Assembly (NCBI GenBank): GCA_937901015.1
Contig: CALCGQ010000304.1
Coordinates: forward strand, 1-38,780
Source of the DNA: an uncultured Bacteroidota bacterium
GTDB taxonomy: Bacteria; Bacteroidota; Bacteroidia; Bacteroidales; F082
DNA: 38,780 bases
Reading direction: 5' to 3'
The translations under genes and the position numbers were made by a program. Under the pieces are notes generated by a model. The model ran no database searches. It had not been told where the DNA came from and saw nothing but the letters and a program-made list of their open reading frames with translations. Each line of letters opens with the position of its first letter. Within the stretch, counting starts at the first letter, position 1. Of this stretch, positions 1 through 10,816 are shown in pieces.

Positions 1-67
1 TCATGTGGAATTTTTGCAAAAGAGAACGGGATTAAGAATAGAATTATAAAGCTATAACGTCATTATT

Positions 68-3000
68 ATGATACAAATGAAAAAAATTCTACTAACAATA
101 ACAGCAATGATGGTTATTGTTTTTGGAGTAGTTGCTCAGGAACGAACGGTATCCGGTATTATAACATCAACGGAAGATAATATGGGCTTACCCGGAGTAT
201 CAATCATTATTAAAGGTACATTGACCGGAACAGTAACCGAAATGGAAGGCGAATATTCCCTTTCTGGTGTTGTTGAGACTGACACTTTGCTTATTAGCTA
301 TATTGGCTATGAACCACAGGAGGTTGTTGTAGGACAACAAAAAGTTATAAACATAGCAATGGAAGTGTCTGTAAACCAGCTGGGAGAGGTTATTGTTACT
401 GCATTGGGAGTAAAACGTCAACAAAGAGAAATTGGATATTCCACCCAGAAAATAGATGTGGACATTGTAGCCCAATCCAACACTCCCAATGTGCTGGATG
501 CCATAGCAGGAAGATCTGCAGGTGTAAATATTTCACAGGGAGATGGTGTAGATGGAGGATCAACCAGAATAACAATCAGGGGAAACAACAATCTTTCAGG
601 TAATAACCAACCATTAATTGTTGTTGATAATGTTCCCATGGAGAACCCTCCCGGACTAGAAAATATTGGCAGGGGTACCGACTGGGGAAATGCAATTGGA
701 GACATTAATCCATTGGATATTGAAGACTATACAGTGCTTAAAGGTGGAGCAGCTTCTGCCCTTTATGGATCAAGAGGAGCTAATGGCGTAATACTTATAA
801 CAACAAAAAGAGGTAAAGAAAAGAAAGGTATTGGTGTAACTTACAATTTTAGCCATAAAATCATACAGCCCTACCGTTTCCGTGAAGTACAAAATAAATA
901 TGGTCATGGTGGTCCAATTTCACTTACACCTGCTTCTTTTCCAATGAATGGAGACACATTATTATATCCTGGAATTTATAGTACCGACAATTTGATTTTA
1001 AACCAGGAAGGTGAAACATCATCTTCATCCGCTGAATTTGGATATTATGGATCTGCCGTATCATGGGGGCCAAAAATGGAAGGTCAAAAGGTTCAGTGGT
1101 GGGATGGAGAAATGAGAGATTATTCACCACAACCCAATAATTATGAATCTGCATTTCATAATGGATACACTCAAACTCATAATATATCTGCATCCGGAGG
1201 AAGTGACCGTGGTTCCATGCGCGTGTCAATCACACGACAGGATCATGAGGCAATAATTGACAATAGTAACTACGATCGTACAACAATCAACCTTGGAACC
1301 AACTTAAAGATCTCTGATAAGGTAAGGGCCGACATTTCATTATCATATATAAACTATAACCGCCTTAATAGTCCCATACTAGGTGAAGAGGGCAATTCCT
1401 TCAGCAAGGGCTACTTATATTCATGGCCAAGAAGCTATCAGGGAATAGATAGAGAAAATTATGCCAATGAGGACGGTTCAAGAAATCCTCAGGAGGGCTA
1501 TCCATTTTACTATGTTAATCCACATTTGTGGTGGAACTATTACAACAACAATACTACTCAACAAAGAGATAAGTATTTGGGGGCATTAACTCTAACTTAT
1601 GATATAACATCATGGCTGAATTTACTCGGCCGTGTGGGTAGGGATTTTACACTTGAGCAATTTGAAACACGGAACAAACCAACAGATGTAATAGGGTTGA
1701 AGGAAGGCTATTATGGTAAAAGCTTAACCCGAACTTATTCTGATATTTTCGAGGCGTTTTTGACAGCTGAAAAAGAGAATATTTTCAATTCAAAAATTAA
1801 TGTGAAATTAATGGTTGGTACCAGTAGATGGGATTATGATTATTATTGGATGAAGGGCCATTCTGGAACATGGTACTATCCCAATATGTATATGTTTGGC
1901 AATTTTACAGAAACCACATATACCACCGATGAATTTGGCAACACAATTATCGATCGCCCCGGAGACTTGGCAAGCAAAATGGTAACCCAAGATACCCTGA
2001 ACAGGGAAAGAAATAACTCTGTTTTCTCTTTTCTAAATTTATCATATGATAATTACCTTTTTGTGGAATTAACTGGTAGAAACGACTGGTCGTCAACCCT
2101 GCCACAAGGAGACAATTCATATTTCTATCCTTCGGTTTCCGTCAGCTTTATTGCATCAGAAGCATTTAGTTTTGAAAATAGATTGCCGTGGATGAATTTT
2201 GTAAAACTACGCGGTGGTATTGCTCAAACAGCTACTGATGCAGAGCCATATCAGCTGGACTTTTATTACAGAACAGGATTTTTTGGAGGACAACAAACCT
2301 CCTCGTTTCCAAACACAATTCCTCCATACAACCTTACACCACAGAGGGTTAATGCATACGAAGCAGGTCTGAATCTGGGATTTTTTGAAAATAGAATAGA
2401 CTTTGATTTTACTTATTATTATACTTACTCCTATTCTCAAATTCTTCCTGGCTTACCCATACCTCAATCTTCGGGAGCCTCCGCTATTACGATAAATGAA
2501 GGAGTGCTTACCAATGAAGGAGTTGAAATCGTACTAAACGCTGTCCCCATCCAAACCCCTAACTTAGTGTTCAAAACAGGTATAAATATCTCCAGAAACA
2601 GGAACCATATCGTTAGTCTTGGTGAGTATGCCGATGTATATCCCCTTGCTGATATTTGGGGACTAAACGGGCCTGCCATGTCTTTACGCGAAGGAGATGA
2701 GTTTGGGACTATCTATGGTTACGATTATGTTTATCATGAAAACGGTCAGCCAATCGTAAACGACGAAGGCACCAAATATCTGATTACCGATACAAGGGTT
2801 CCCATAGGAAATGCTTCTCCTCATTTTATGGGAGGCTGGTATACAGAACTATACTATAAGGGGTTTAGATTAGGAACTCTTATTGATACAAAATGGGGCG
2901 GTGATATTTATGCAGGATCTTATGTTATTAACCTTCAAACCGGACAAAGTCCAGAGACTCTTGTAGAGAGAGAAGGTGGTGGGCTTCCTTATACAGATCC

Positions 3001-3397
3001 CGATGGTAATACAAGGAATATTGGTGTTATACTTGAAGGTGTTCATGAAGATGGATCTCCAAATGATAATGTGGTACATTATTATTATAAATACATGCCA
3101 AATGCCGGTGGGTGGGGTAAAATTATTTCCACTCCTGGAATAGTTGAAAATACATGGGTGAAAATGCGTGAGATCTCTTTATCCTATTCTGTTCCATATA
3201 ATCTAATTCGTAAAACAAAGGTATTCCAGGAGCTGAGACTATCTGTTGTGGGAAGGAACCTGTTTTACATATATACTACTTTGCCTGATAAAATTAATCC
3301 GGAAGGAATTATGGGTTCTGGAAATGCACAAGGTTTTGAATGGGCATCAATGCCGAGTTCCAGATCCATAACTTTTGGTATAACCGCTTCTTTCTAA
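68..3397 (+). CDS. SusC/RagA-family TonB-dependent outer membrane transporter
   Basis: Signal peptide, carboxypeptidase-like N-terminal domain (GVSIIIKGTLTGTVTEMEGEYSL), plug motif (VLKGGAASALYGSRGANGVILITTKRG), C-terminal aromatic F; followed by SusD. Confidence 0.97.
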   Translation: MIQMKKILLTITAMMVIVFGVVAQERTVSGIITSTEDNMGLPGVSIIIKGTLTGTVTEMEGEYSLSGVVETDTLLISYIGYEPQEVVVGQQKVINIAMEVSVNQLGEVIVTALGVKRQQREIGYSTQKIDVDIVAQSNTPNVLDAIAGRSAGVNISQGDGVDGGSTRITIRGNNNLSGNNQPLIVVDNVPMENPPGLENIGRGTDWGNAIGDINPLDIEDYTVLKGGAASALYGSRGANGVILITTKRGKEKKGIGVTYNFSHKIIQPYRFREVQNKYGHGGPISLTPASFPMNGDTLLYPGIYSTDNLILNQEGETSSSSAEFGYYGSAVSWGPKMEGQKVQWWDGEMRDYSPQPNNYESAFHNGYTQTHNISASGGSDRGSMRVSITRQDHEAIIDNSNYDRTTINLGTNLKISDKVRADISLSYINYNRLNSPILGEEGNSFSKGYLYSWPRSYQGIDRENYANEDGSRNPQEGYPFYYVNPHLWWNYYNNNTTQQRDKYLGALTLTYDITSWLNLLGRVGRDFTLEQFETRNKPTDVIGLKEGYYGKSLTRTYSDIFEAFLTAEKENIFNSKINVKLMVGTSRWDYDYYWMKGHSGTWYYPNMYMFGNFTETTYTTDEFGNTIIDRPGDLASKMVTQDTLNRERNNSVFSFLNLSYDNYLFVELTGRNDWSSTLPQGDNSYFYPSVSVSFIASEAFSFENRLPWMNFVKLRGGIAQTATDAEPYQLDFYYRTGFFGGQQTSSFPNTIPPYNLTPQRVNAYEAGLNLGFFENRIDFDFTYYYTYSYSQILPGLPIPQSSGASAITINEGVLTNEGVEIVLNAVPIQTPNLVFKTGINISRNRNHIVSLGEYADVYPLADIWGLNGPAMSLREGDEFGTIYGYDYVYHENGQPIVNDEGTKYLITDTRVPIGNASPHFMGGWYTELYYKGFRLGTLIDTKWGGDIYAGSYVINLQTGQSPETLVEREGGGLPYTDPDGNTRNIGVILEGVHEDGSPNDNVVHYYYKYMPNAGGWGKIISTPGIVENTWVKMREISLSYSVPYNLIRKTKVFQELRLSVVGRNLFYIYTTLPDKINPEGIMGSGNAQGFEWASMPSSRSITFGITASF

Positions 3398-3434
3398 TTT
3401 TATAATTATCAATCTGCAGTTAAAAACAGTAAAA

Positions 3435-5075
3435 ATGCATAATATGAAATCATCACTACCATATATAATTTGCGTGTTTATTCTATCACTATTCTTTGCT
3501 TCATGTACGAAGGATTTCGATGAAATAAATACTAATCCCCATGGTTTTACAACTGCCAGTGATGGATCGCTTTTTAATGGTGTAATCCAATCGCTGGTAT
3601 TAAGTGGAAATGAACAATTCTATATAAATAATGAAATATTATATAAACAAACTCAGCTTGCTTCTTTAACAAGGGAAGCCTGGGGAAACTTTACCCTTGG
3701 TACCGAAAGTATGTGGGGCGATTATTATCATACCCTCTCTGCCATTCGTGAACTTGAGAAAAGGTTCGATGAACTACCTCCATCTGGTGAAAGAGATAAT
3801 ATGAGAGCCATGTTAAAAGTTGCTCTCGCCTACAAAACATTTAAGATGACGGATATTTTTGGCGATATGCCTTTTTCATATGCAGGATATGGTTTTAAGG
3901 ATTTGGAATATCTCCGACCTAAATTTGACTCACAGGAATACATTTATAAGTACTTATTAGATGAACTAAAATGGTGTGACGAAAACATTGATATCAACGC
4001 CGTTACTGAACAACCTTTTCCTACCTTTTCCGCATTCGACCCCTTATTTAGAGGTTCCGACCAAATGTTAAACTGGCAAAAACTTGCAAACTCTCTAAGG
4101 CTAAGATATGCATTGCGAATGAGTGAAAAAGAACCAGAGCTTGCTGGAGAAATTATTAGAGAGATTGTTGAAAACATCAGACCTCTATTTACAGGATATA
4201 ATTTGCAGGGCTATATTGGCGAAAGTGCATGTATCTGGCCATCACAAATGGGATTTAAAAACGAAAGCCTTAACTGGTCGTTCAGAGAACATAAAAACCT
4301 TCGTATGGGTTCTAATATATGGCACCAGCTTTCCTCTCATGATAGTATTGATGGCAGTGGAATTTTTGATCCAAGAGCATATGTCTTTTTTGAAGGAAAT
4401 AATCTTAACCAGTGGGTAGCTTACCCTCAAATACCCCAAATAAACACGCCTCCATCTGGTGGGATACCATATGATTCACATCGCGATCAGGTTGGAGCAT
4501 TCGGCATAAAAGGTGATGATTGTATTTATTCACCATTTAATTATTTTACTGTCAGAGATGAGGATTTTATGCCAATCCCTATAATTACTGGTGCTGAAGT
4601 TCATTTCATACTGGCTGAGGCATATTTTAGAGGTATTGGACTTCCTCTTGACCCAGATCAGGGAGAAACTGAATATTTGAATGGCCTTAGTTCCTCTGTT
4701 GATTGGTGGATGGAAACTGCCAGCAAATCTAAGCTACCATTGTCAGGTATTGCATTTCCTGATAAGATACAAATACCATCGGGTTTAGGTCCTTTTTCCG
4801 TACAAAATGTATTTGGATTATGGAATGTAACAACGGATGAAGAAAAGCTTGCTTTTATATATACTCAGCGTTGGCTGGATGCATTCAGGCAACCTTGGGA
4901 AGCATATGCTTTGGCTCGAAGAACAAAAATGACTCCACGAGTAGGTGATCAAATCAATCATTACAGAATGCCCTACCCTCCTTCTGAAGTAGAGTATAAC
5001 TCAGTGAACTGGACCGAAGCAATTACAAATCAAGGAGGTGATTCACCGGAAATTAAAATATGGTGGATACCTTAA
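3435..5075 (+). CDS. SusD/RagB-family outer membrane lipoprotein
   Basis: Lipobox ...FFASCTKDFDEINTNP typical of SusD-like proteins; directly downstream of SusC (37-nt gap). Confidence 0.95.
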   Translation: MHNMKSSLPYIICVFILSLFFASCTKDFDEINTNPHGFTTASDGSLFNGVIQSLVLSGNEQFYINNEILYKQTQLASLTREAWGNFTLGTESMWGDYYHTLSAIRELEKRFDELPPSGERDNMRAMLKVALAYKTFKMTDIFGDMPFSYAGYGFKDLEYLRPKFDSQEYIYKYLLDELKWCDENIDINAVTEQPFPTFSAFDPLFRGSDQMLNWQKLANSLRLRYALRMSEKEPELAGEIIREIVENIRPLFTGYNLQGYIGESACIWPSQMGFKNESLNWSFREHKNLRMGSNIWHQLSSHDSIDGSGIFDPRAYVFFEGNNLNQWVAYPQIPQINTPPSGGIPYDSHRDQVGAFGIKGDDCIYSPFNYFTVRDEDFMPIPIITGAEVHFILAEAYFRGIGLPLDPDQGETEYLNGLSSSVDWWMETASKSKLPLSGIAFPDKIQIPSGLGPFSVQNVFGLWNVTTDEEKLAFIYTQRWLDAFRQPWEAYALARRTKMTPRVGDQINHYRMPYPPSEVEYNSVNWTEAITNQGGDSPEIKIWWIP

Positions 5076-5122
5076 GAAATTAAAAAAATGAGATAAAATA
5101 ATATGTACTAAACTACAAAATC

Positions 5123-7645
5123 ATGAAAAAAGTCTACAAAGTATTCTGGCTTACGCTGTTAGTTTTATTTTTCTTGCAGCCTTTATTTTTAATCTCCCAA
5201 TCAAATCAATATCTGCATTTTGACATGGAAGATGATTATGTTATTCTAAATGAAGCAGGGCAATATATTCCTGGTGGTACCGAATTATCTATTACAGGTT
5301 GGTTTTATTGCGATGAATTATCCTATGGACAAGGTTATATGGGATTCAGATCTGGATCAGGAAACGGTGAGTTTTATATGATTCAGTTAAATAATGGTGT
5401 GATGGAGTGTAGGTTAAAAACCACCACAGGACTCCATGAATATGTAGGACCGGCGGGTACTGCAATTCCACAAATATGGCAGCATTTTGCTTGGGTATAT
5501 GATGGCAGTGCAGTGTTGTTATATGTTAATGGTGTACTTAATGGTAGCTCACCAGCATCAGGTGTATTTTCAAGCTCTGATGTACCTTTTGGAATAGGAA
5601 AAAGCTTACTCGGCGGATTTAATTTTGTTTACGGTGGCCGTGTTGATGAAGTTAGTGTTTGGGATAAAGGATTATCACAAAGCGAAATACAAGATATGAT
5701 CGATAATGAGCTTACAGGAACCGAAGATAATTTGCAACTGTACTATAAATTTAATCAGGGTGAACCTGGTGGTAATAATACATCTATCACACATCTTATT
5801 TCTGAAACTGGAAGTGGTGAACGTGATGGTGAGTTGATGAATTTCGCTTTAACCGGAACAACTTCCAATTTTAACGGTACTCTTGATCCTGGATATCAGG
5901 CCATATCTTTTCCACAAATACCTCATCACCTTACAACAGATGCTCCATTTGAACTAGAGGCAACAGCAACATCAGGTCTTGAGGTCCTTTTTGAAGTAAT
6001 ATCTGGCCCTGCTACTGTTGATGGTAACACATTAACTCTAACTGGTGTGGAAGGAGAAGTTATTATTGAAGCCACACAACCTGGTAACGGAACTTATGAT
6101 CCGGCTGCCCCTGTACAAAATAGTTTTCTCGTAATTGATCCAGCTAATCATGTTCCGGATATTGATGCTCGTAATCCTTTAGCCGGAGATGTATTGGTTC
6201 CCGAGCTTGGATATATCCAGCTAGCCACAGTTGCCACAATAGATTATCCTGATTTATTTTGGGTTACAGATGTAAGATTTGCTGTTAATGGTCAAATCCT
6301 TGATCCTACTGATTGGGGCGATGGTTATTTTTCAGGATGGTGGCCTGTACCTTCCTATGGAGACTATGCAATAACTATTACTGCCACAAATAATTATGGC
6401 TATACAGCAACCGAAGTTGTTAATATAAGTGTTGTTAGTGATGTTAGTGATATTGAAGTACTTGCCGTTGATGATGTATGGCTAAAACCTGATAATCCTT
6501 CGGAAGTTGTTGATGCCGAGTTACCTAGTTATATGGGTGCCTTTGGTCAAATAGTAGCCACACTTGAAGTTACCTGCCCAACAGGTGGTTGCGGTGAGTG
6601 GGACAGGGTTGCAAGTATTGATGCCAGAGGTTATGATGGAAAATGGGTGGAAATCATCAGATACATTACCCCTTATGGAGTGGCATGCTCACATACAATC
6701 GACTTAACAGATTATATGTCGATACTACAAGGAAAGGTTTCTTTCAGATTAAATTGTAGCACACTTGATAATGGATTTTTATATGACCTTAAATTTAACT
6801 TTAACGAAGGTTCTCCTCAATATAATTATAGTTTGATTGATGTGGTGTGGTGGGATACCTACCAATTTGGTGATTATGCAAATTTGCAGCCCGTAGAAGA
6901 GGTTAATCATACATTCGCAGAAAACGCAGAAGCTGCAACATTAAAACTAGTATCTACTGGTCATGGTTGGGGTAACCTAAACACAGGGAATGCTGCTGAG
7001 TTTTATAATGCAACTCATCATGTATGGATAAATGGAGAAGAGACTTTTGAACAACATAACTGGATGGATTGTAATCCTAACCCAGACGCATGCCAACCTC
7101 AGAATGGTACCTGGTATCATGACCGTGCAGGATGGTGCCCTGGAGCCATTGCTCCTTGGTTCGATTATGATATTACGGAATATGTATCCGATGAAACATT
7201 GGGGCTTGATTATGTATTCTATGAAGGATATGTTGACCTATGTCATCCAAATCATCCAGATTGTATTACTGGCGTTACTTGTTCTGATTGTGATGATGGT
7301 TTTAACCCACATTTGATTGTGGCCTGTAACCTTGTTTCATTCTCAGACATGCCTCTTGATGGGGGTGAAATCGTTTCAATCGACGATACTTATTACGACC
7401 TTGGATCGTATATTTCGCTGTTCCCAAATCCGTCCGATGGAATGCTAAATCTTGAATTCCATGGTGATCCTTCTTTTGATAAAGCCGGTGTTAGCATAAC
7501 AAATATTGCTGGAAATGTAATTAATCAGTTTGACTGGAATGGTGAGTCAAAAGCATTAGACCTGAGTAGTCTTTCAAAAGGATTGTATTTCGTAAATATA
7601 AAAGTAAATGACTTTACCGAAGTCAAAAAAATTGTGATTCAATAA
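5123..7645 (+). CDS. Secreted LamG (concanavalin-like) + peptide-N-glycosidase F-like protein with type IX secretion tail
   Basis: LamG-like N-terminus (LSITGWFYCDE...WQHFAWVYDGSAVLLYVNG...RVDEVSVWDKGLS); PNGase F-like blocks GGCGEWDRVASIDARG...VEIIRYITPYG, STGHGWGN...AEFYNATHHVWING, WYHDRAGWCPGAIAPW; C-terminal LFPNPSDGMLNLEF...KGLYFVNIK T9SS sorting domain. Confidence 0.88.
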   Translation: MKKVYKVFWLTLLVLFFLQPLFLISQSNQYLHFDMEDDYVILNEAGQYIPGGTELSITGWFYCDELSYGQGYMGFRSGSGNGEFYMIQLNNGVMECRLKTTTGLHEYVGPAGTAIPQIWQHFAWVYDGSAVLLYVNGVLNGSSPASGVFSSSDVPFGIGKSLLGGFNFVYGGRVDEVSVWDKGLSQSEIQDMIDNELTGTEDNLQLYYKFNQGEPGGNNTSITHLISETGSGERDGELMNFALTGTTSNFNGTLDPGYQAISFPQIPHHLTTDAPFELEATATSGLEVLFEVISGPATVDGNTLTLTGVEGEVIIEATQPGNGTYDPAAPVQNSFLVIDPANHVPDIDARNPLAGDVLVPELGYIQLATVATIDYPDLFWVTDVRFAVNGQILDPTDWGDGYFSGWWPVPSYGDYAITITATNNYGYTATEVVNISVVSDVSDIEVLAVDDVWLKPDNPSEVVDAELPSYMGAFGQIVATLEVTCPTGGCGEWDRVASIDARGYDGKWVEIIRYITPYGVACSHTIDLTDYMSILQGKVSFRLNCSTLDNGFLYDLKFNFNEGSPQYNYSLIDVVWWDTYQFGDYANLQPVEEVNHTFAENAEAATLKLVSTGHGWGNLNTGNAAEFYNATHHVWINGEETFEQHNWMDCNPNPDACQPQNGTWYHDRAGWCPGAIAPWFDYDITEYVSDETLGLDYVFYEGYVDLCHPNHPDCITGVTCSDCDDGFNPHLIVACNLVSFSDMPLDGGEIVSIDDTYYDLGSYISLFPNPSDGMLNLEFHGDPSFDKAGVSITNIAGNVINQFDWNGESKALDLSSLSKGLYFVNIKVNDFTEVKKIVIQ

Positions 7646-7657
7646 GATAATAATTGC

Positions 7658-7715
7658 AAAAACAAGGTCAATGATAGGAGTGTTTCATTCCTTTCTTGGC
7701 CTTGTTTTCTTTTGT
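7658..7715 (+). terminator. Probable Rho-independent terminator after the LamG/PNGase-like gene
   Basis: Long imperfect stem AAAACAAGGtcaatgatAGGAGTG-ttt-CATTCCTttcttggCCTTGTTTT followed by a T-rich tract (TTTTCTTTT), 12 nt past the stop codon. Confidence 0.7.
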
Positions 7716-7838
7716 GACAAATTAGAATTACTGTCACCAAGTAAAATCAGTATCCCCTTAAAAATATCATACGAAATATAATCTAGAGATATTACATTAT
7801 GATAAATTATGGTGCCTCACATAATTTATTGGTTTTCT

Positions 7839-7846
7839 TATATTTG
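7839..7846 (+). promoter_or_regulatory. Candidate Bacteroidota -7 box (TATATTTG)
   Basis: Matches TAnnTTTG, 33 nt upstream of the ATG at 7880; no convincing -33 element. Confidence 0.45.
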
Positions 7847-7879
7847 TTATGTTTTTTGTACCCCCTACAATTATAAATT

Positions 7880-10816
7880 ATGAAAAAATATATTTTCCTT
7901 TTTATTTTATCATTAGCCACAACATTAGCTTTCTCTCAATGGACAAATGATCCACTAAATAATAGTGTTGTAAATAGCATGAGTGGCTCACAGGCGGTTC
8001 CACACATTGCTTATGATGCAGTAGGTAATTTTTATGTTGGTTTTTATTCCAATGATGCAGGGAATTATGATATCCGCCTTCAGTATTACAATTTTGCAGG
8101 CGTGGCCCAGTGGGCAACTAATGGTTTATTGGTGAGCAGTCATACTCAAAATAGCTGGATTACCGAATGGGATTTAAAAGTTGATAACACTGGAAATTGT
8201 GTAATGGCTTTCAATGATGTTCGCGATGGTAATGCAAATGTTTATGCGTATGCAATATCACCAACAGGGACATTTTTGTGGGGTGCAGATGGTATACAGT
8301 TGACCAGTGATTCTCAAGACGAGTTCGTTCCAAGTATATCAGTTACAGGTTCCAATAATGCAATTGTTGCATGGTCACGACCAACAGTGGCTGAAGCTGA
8401 AATCGTTATGCAGAAAATTACTCCTTCTGGCACATTGAGTTGGGGAAGTTCTGGCATTATCTACCAAACAGGCACACAAAGCTATACAGGCGCCCGTGTG
8501 TTGGGCATAACCGGCGACAACTATCTAATGGGATTTTATAAGGAAACAGGAAATTTCCCGGCTCTTACACGACATATTTATGTTCAGAAATTCGATGGTA
8601 CAGGAGCTGCACAATGGGGTAGCGATGTTCTGGCAAGTAATGCAAATGGTATCTCGGCATTCACAAACTTTACAATTGCTTCTGATGGCTCAGACGGAAT
8701 AGTACTTGCATGGATGGATGACCGCAATAGCGATAACAATATTAATGCATCTGTTCAAAGAGTGCTTAGCGATGGAAGTATTTCATGGCCATCCAATGGT
8801 ACATCTTGTATGACCTCAACTTCCAATAGCAATCAGAATCCACAGATACTTGGGGTTAACTCTAACAACGAAACCTTGGTTACCTGGAGTAAGAAAAATG
8901 GAAGTCAAAGCCAAACAGCAATTGCCGGACAAAAATTTTCAGCTGCAGGAGTGCGGCAATGGACAGCCGATGGTATTGAGTTTATTCCAATGAGTTCTGA
9001 TATCTCCGGTGTAATTGGAGGAAGTGTTTTTGATGGTACAGATGCACTTATAACTTATGAAGAATGGGTTTCTGGATCATCTGTAAATTCTCATGTTAAA
9101 GCTCTGGGAGTTGACGACGCTGGAACCATGCAATGGACACCCACAATAACTTTTATGGCTGGAAGATCAACTGAAAAGGTTCATTCAATAAGCTCAACAA
9201 TGTATAATGATATGCTTATTGTTGTTTGGGAAGAGGGAAGCTCATCGGATATATACATGCAAAATATTTATACCGATGGATCAATGGGTGACCCACCGAT
9301 TAGTACTGATGCCACATTAAGTGATTTAATGGTTAATGGTACAACAGTGGATGGATTTAGCCCAACACTATATAATTATAATGTACCTATTCCAACAGGC
9401 GATCCTCTTCCAATTACCGATGCAACAACAAATCATCCGCTTGCAACCAAGGTTATAACCCAAGCAATATCGGTTCCTGGCCAGTCAACAGTATTAATTA
9501 CCGCCGAAGATGGAACAACACAATTAACCTATGTTATTGATTTTTATGTGGCTGGCACTGATGCTACCTTAATTGATTTAACCGTTGGTGGAGTAACCAT
9601 TCCTGGGTTTGCTCCAGATGTGTTTTCTTATGATTATTCGGTTGCAACTGGCGACCCAATACCAGTTATTGGAGCAACCCCAACCGATCCACTGGCTACA
9701 ATGTCAATAAATCAGGCAACATCTTTGCCAGGAGCAGGAACCGTTGTTGTTACTTCAGAAGACGGTTTAACAACCAATACATACACTGTTAATTTCTTAT
9801 ATACTCCTGGAACCGATGCCACATTATCTGATTTACAGGTTGGAGGTGTAACAATCAACGGTTTCGATCCTAATGTATTGAGTTATACGTACGATGTTTT
9901 TTATCCAAGTCCTGCTCCTTATACTCTGGGTATTCCAACTGACCCTTTGGCAACAGTAGATGATACTCAATGCCTGTCGATTCCGGGTGATGCCATATTA
10001 GTGGTGACAGCTGAAGATGGCGTTACGGTATTAACATATACCGTTAGCTTTTCATATCTGGGATGGGATGCTACATTATCGGATCTCACAGTTGATGGAA
10101 CAACCATTCCTGGTTTTGATCCCAATGTAACAAACTACCAATTTTTAGTTCCTGATATTACCCCGATTCCTGTTGTTGAAGGAACAACAACTGACCCATT
10201 GGCGACATTAACCATAACTCAGGCAACTGAAATTCCAGGAGATGCAACATTGTACGTTCTGGCACAAGATGGTGTAACAGAGCTTACTTATACTGTACAT
10301 TTCTATACTTTGGCTAGTGATGCAACGCTATCGGATTTAACAGTTATGGGAATTACAATCGAAGGATTTGATCCTCTTGTAACTTATTATGAAGAAGATG
10401 TTCCTGAAGGTCAGCCAACTCCATTTATTGATGGAACGCCAAATGATCCGCTGGCAACAACTGATGTTACTCAGGCATCTAACGTTCCGGGTGAAGGAAT
10501 AATTCTTGTAACAGCTCAGGATGGTATAACACAAATGACCTATACAGTTAAGTTTAACCTGATCACGGGTGTAGTCGAAAACCCTCTTTCAAATATAACT
10601 TACTTTCCAAATCCCGTTGTGAACAATCTTCAGTTTTCAGGTGTCGAAAGTGTTGTGAAAATTGAAATTTACAATATTCTTGGGGAAGAGGTCTATACTG
10701 CTGAATATGGTTATGGTGACAAAATTGACGTATCTAATATTAAGCAAGGTGTTTATTTTGCCATAATAAGAGATGAATCTGGTAATTCGAATTCTGTAAA
10801 GTTTATTAAGAAATAA
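7880..10816 (+). CDS. Secreted protein with five cadherin-like beta-sandwich repeats and T9SS C-terminal sorting domain
   Basis: Signal peptide; repeats beginning DATLSDLxVxGxTIxGFdPxVxxY...DPLAT...Q...PG...VTAxDGxTxxTYTVxF; C-term ITYFPNPVVNNLQFSGV...NIKQGVYFAIIRDESG. Confidence 0.9.
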   Translation: MKKYIFLFILSLATTLAFSQWTNDPLNNSVVNSMSGSQAVPHIAYDAVGNFYVGFYSNDAGNYDIRLQYYNFAGVAQWATNGLLVSSHTQNSWITEWDLKVDNTGNCVMAFNDVRDGNANVYAYAISPTGTFLWGADGIQLTSDSQDEFVPSISVTGSNNAIVAWSRPTVAEAEIVMQKITPSGTLSWGSSGIIYQTGTQSYTGARVLGITGDNYLMGFYKETGNFPALTRHIYVQKFDGTGAAQWGSDVLASNANGISAFTNFTIASDGSDGIVLAWMDDRNSDNNINASVQRVLSDGSISWPSNGTSCMTSTSNSNQNPQILGVNSNNETLVTWSKKNGSQSQTAIAGQKFSAAGVRQWTADGIEFIPMSSDISGVIGGSVFDGTDALITYEEWVSGSSVNSHVKALGVDDAGTMQWTPTITFMAGRSTEKVHSISSTMYNDMLIVVWEEGSSSDIYMQNIYTDGSMGDPPISTDATLSDLMVNGTTVDGFSPTLYNYNVPIPTGDPLPITDATTNHPLATKVITQAISVPGQSTVLITAEDGTTQLTYVIDFYVAGTDATLIDLTVGGVTIPGFAPDVFSYDYSVATGDPIPVIGATPTDPLATMSINQATSLPGAGTVVVTSEDGLTTNTYTVNFLYTPGTDATLSDLQVGGVTINGFDPNVLSYTYDVFYPSPAPYTLGIPTDPLATVDDTQCLSIPGDAILVVTAEDGVTVLTYTVSFSYLGWDATLSDLTVDGTTIPGFDPNVTNYQFLVPDITPIPVVEGTTTDPLATLTITQATEIPGDATLYVLAQDGVTELTYTVHFYTLASDATLSDLTVMGITIEGFDPLVTYYEEDVPEGQPTPFIDGTPNDPLATTDVTQASNVPGEGIILVTAQDGITQMTYTVKFNLITGVVENPLSNITYFPNPVVNNLQFSGVESVVKIEIYNILGEEVYTAEYGYGDKIDVSNIKQGVYFAIIRDESGNSNSVKFIKK
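9305..10561 (+). repeat. Five tandem protein repeats of about 84 aa (cadherin-like beta sandwich)
   Basis: Repeated TDATLSDL / TDATLIDL / TDATLSDL / WDATLSDL / SDATLSDL starts with aligned DPLAT and EDG/QDG motifs. Confidence 0.9.

Noticed and set aside
4123-4419. 98-aa plus-strand ORF inside the SusD gene
   Set aside because: Out-of-frame shadow of the strongly supported SusD coding sequence; no recognisable domain.
7032-7316. 94-aa plus-strand ORF inside the PNGase-like gene
   Set aside because: Overlaps conserved PNGase-like coding sequence in another frame; low-complexity translation.
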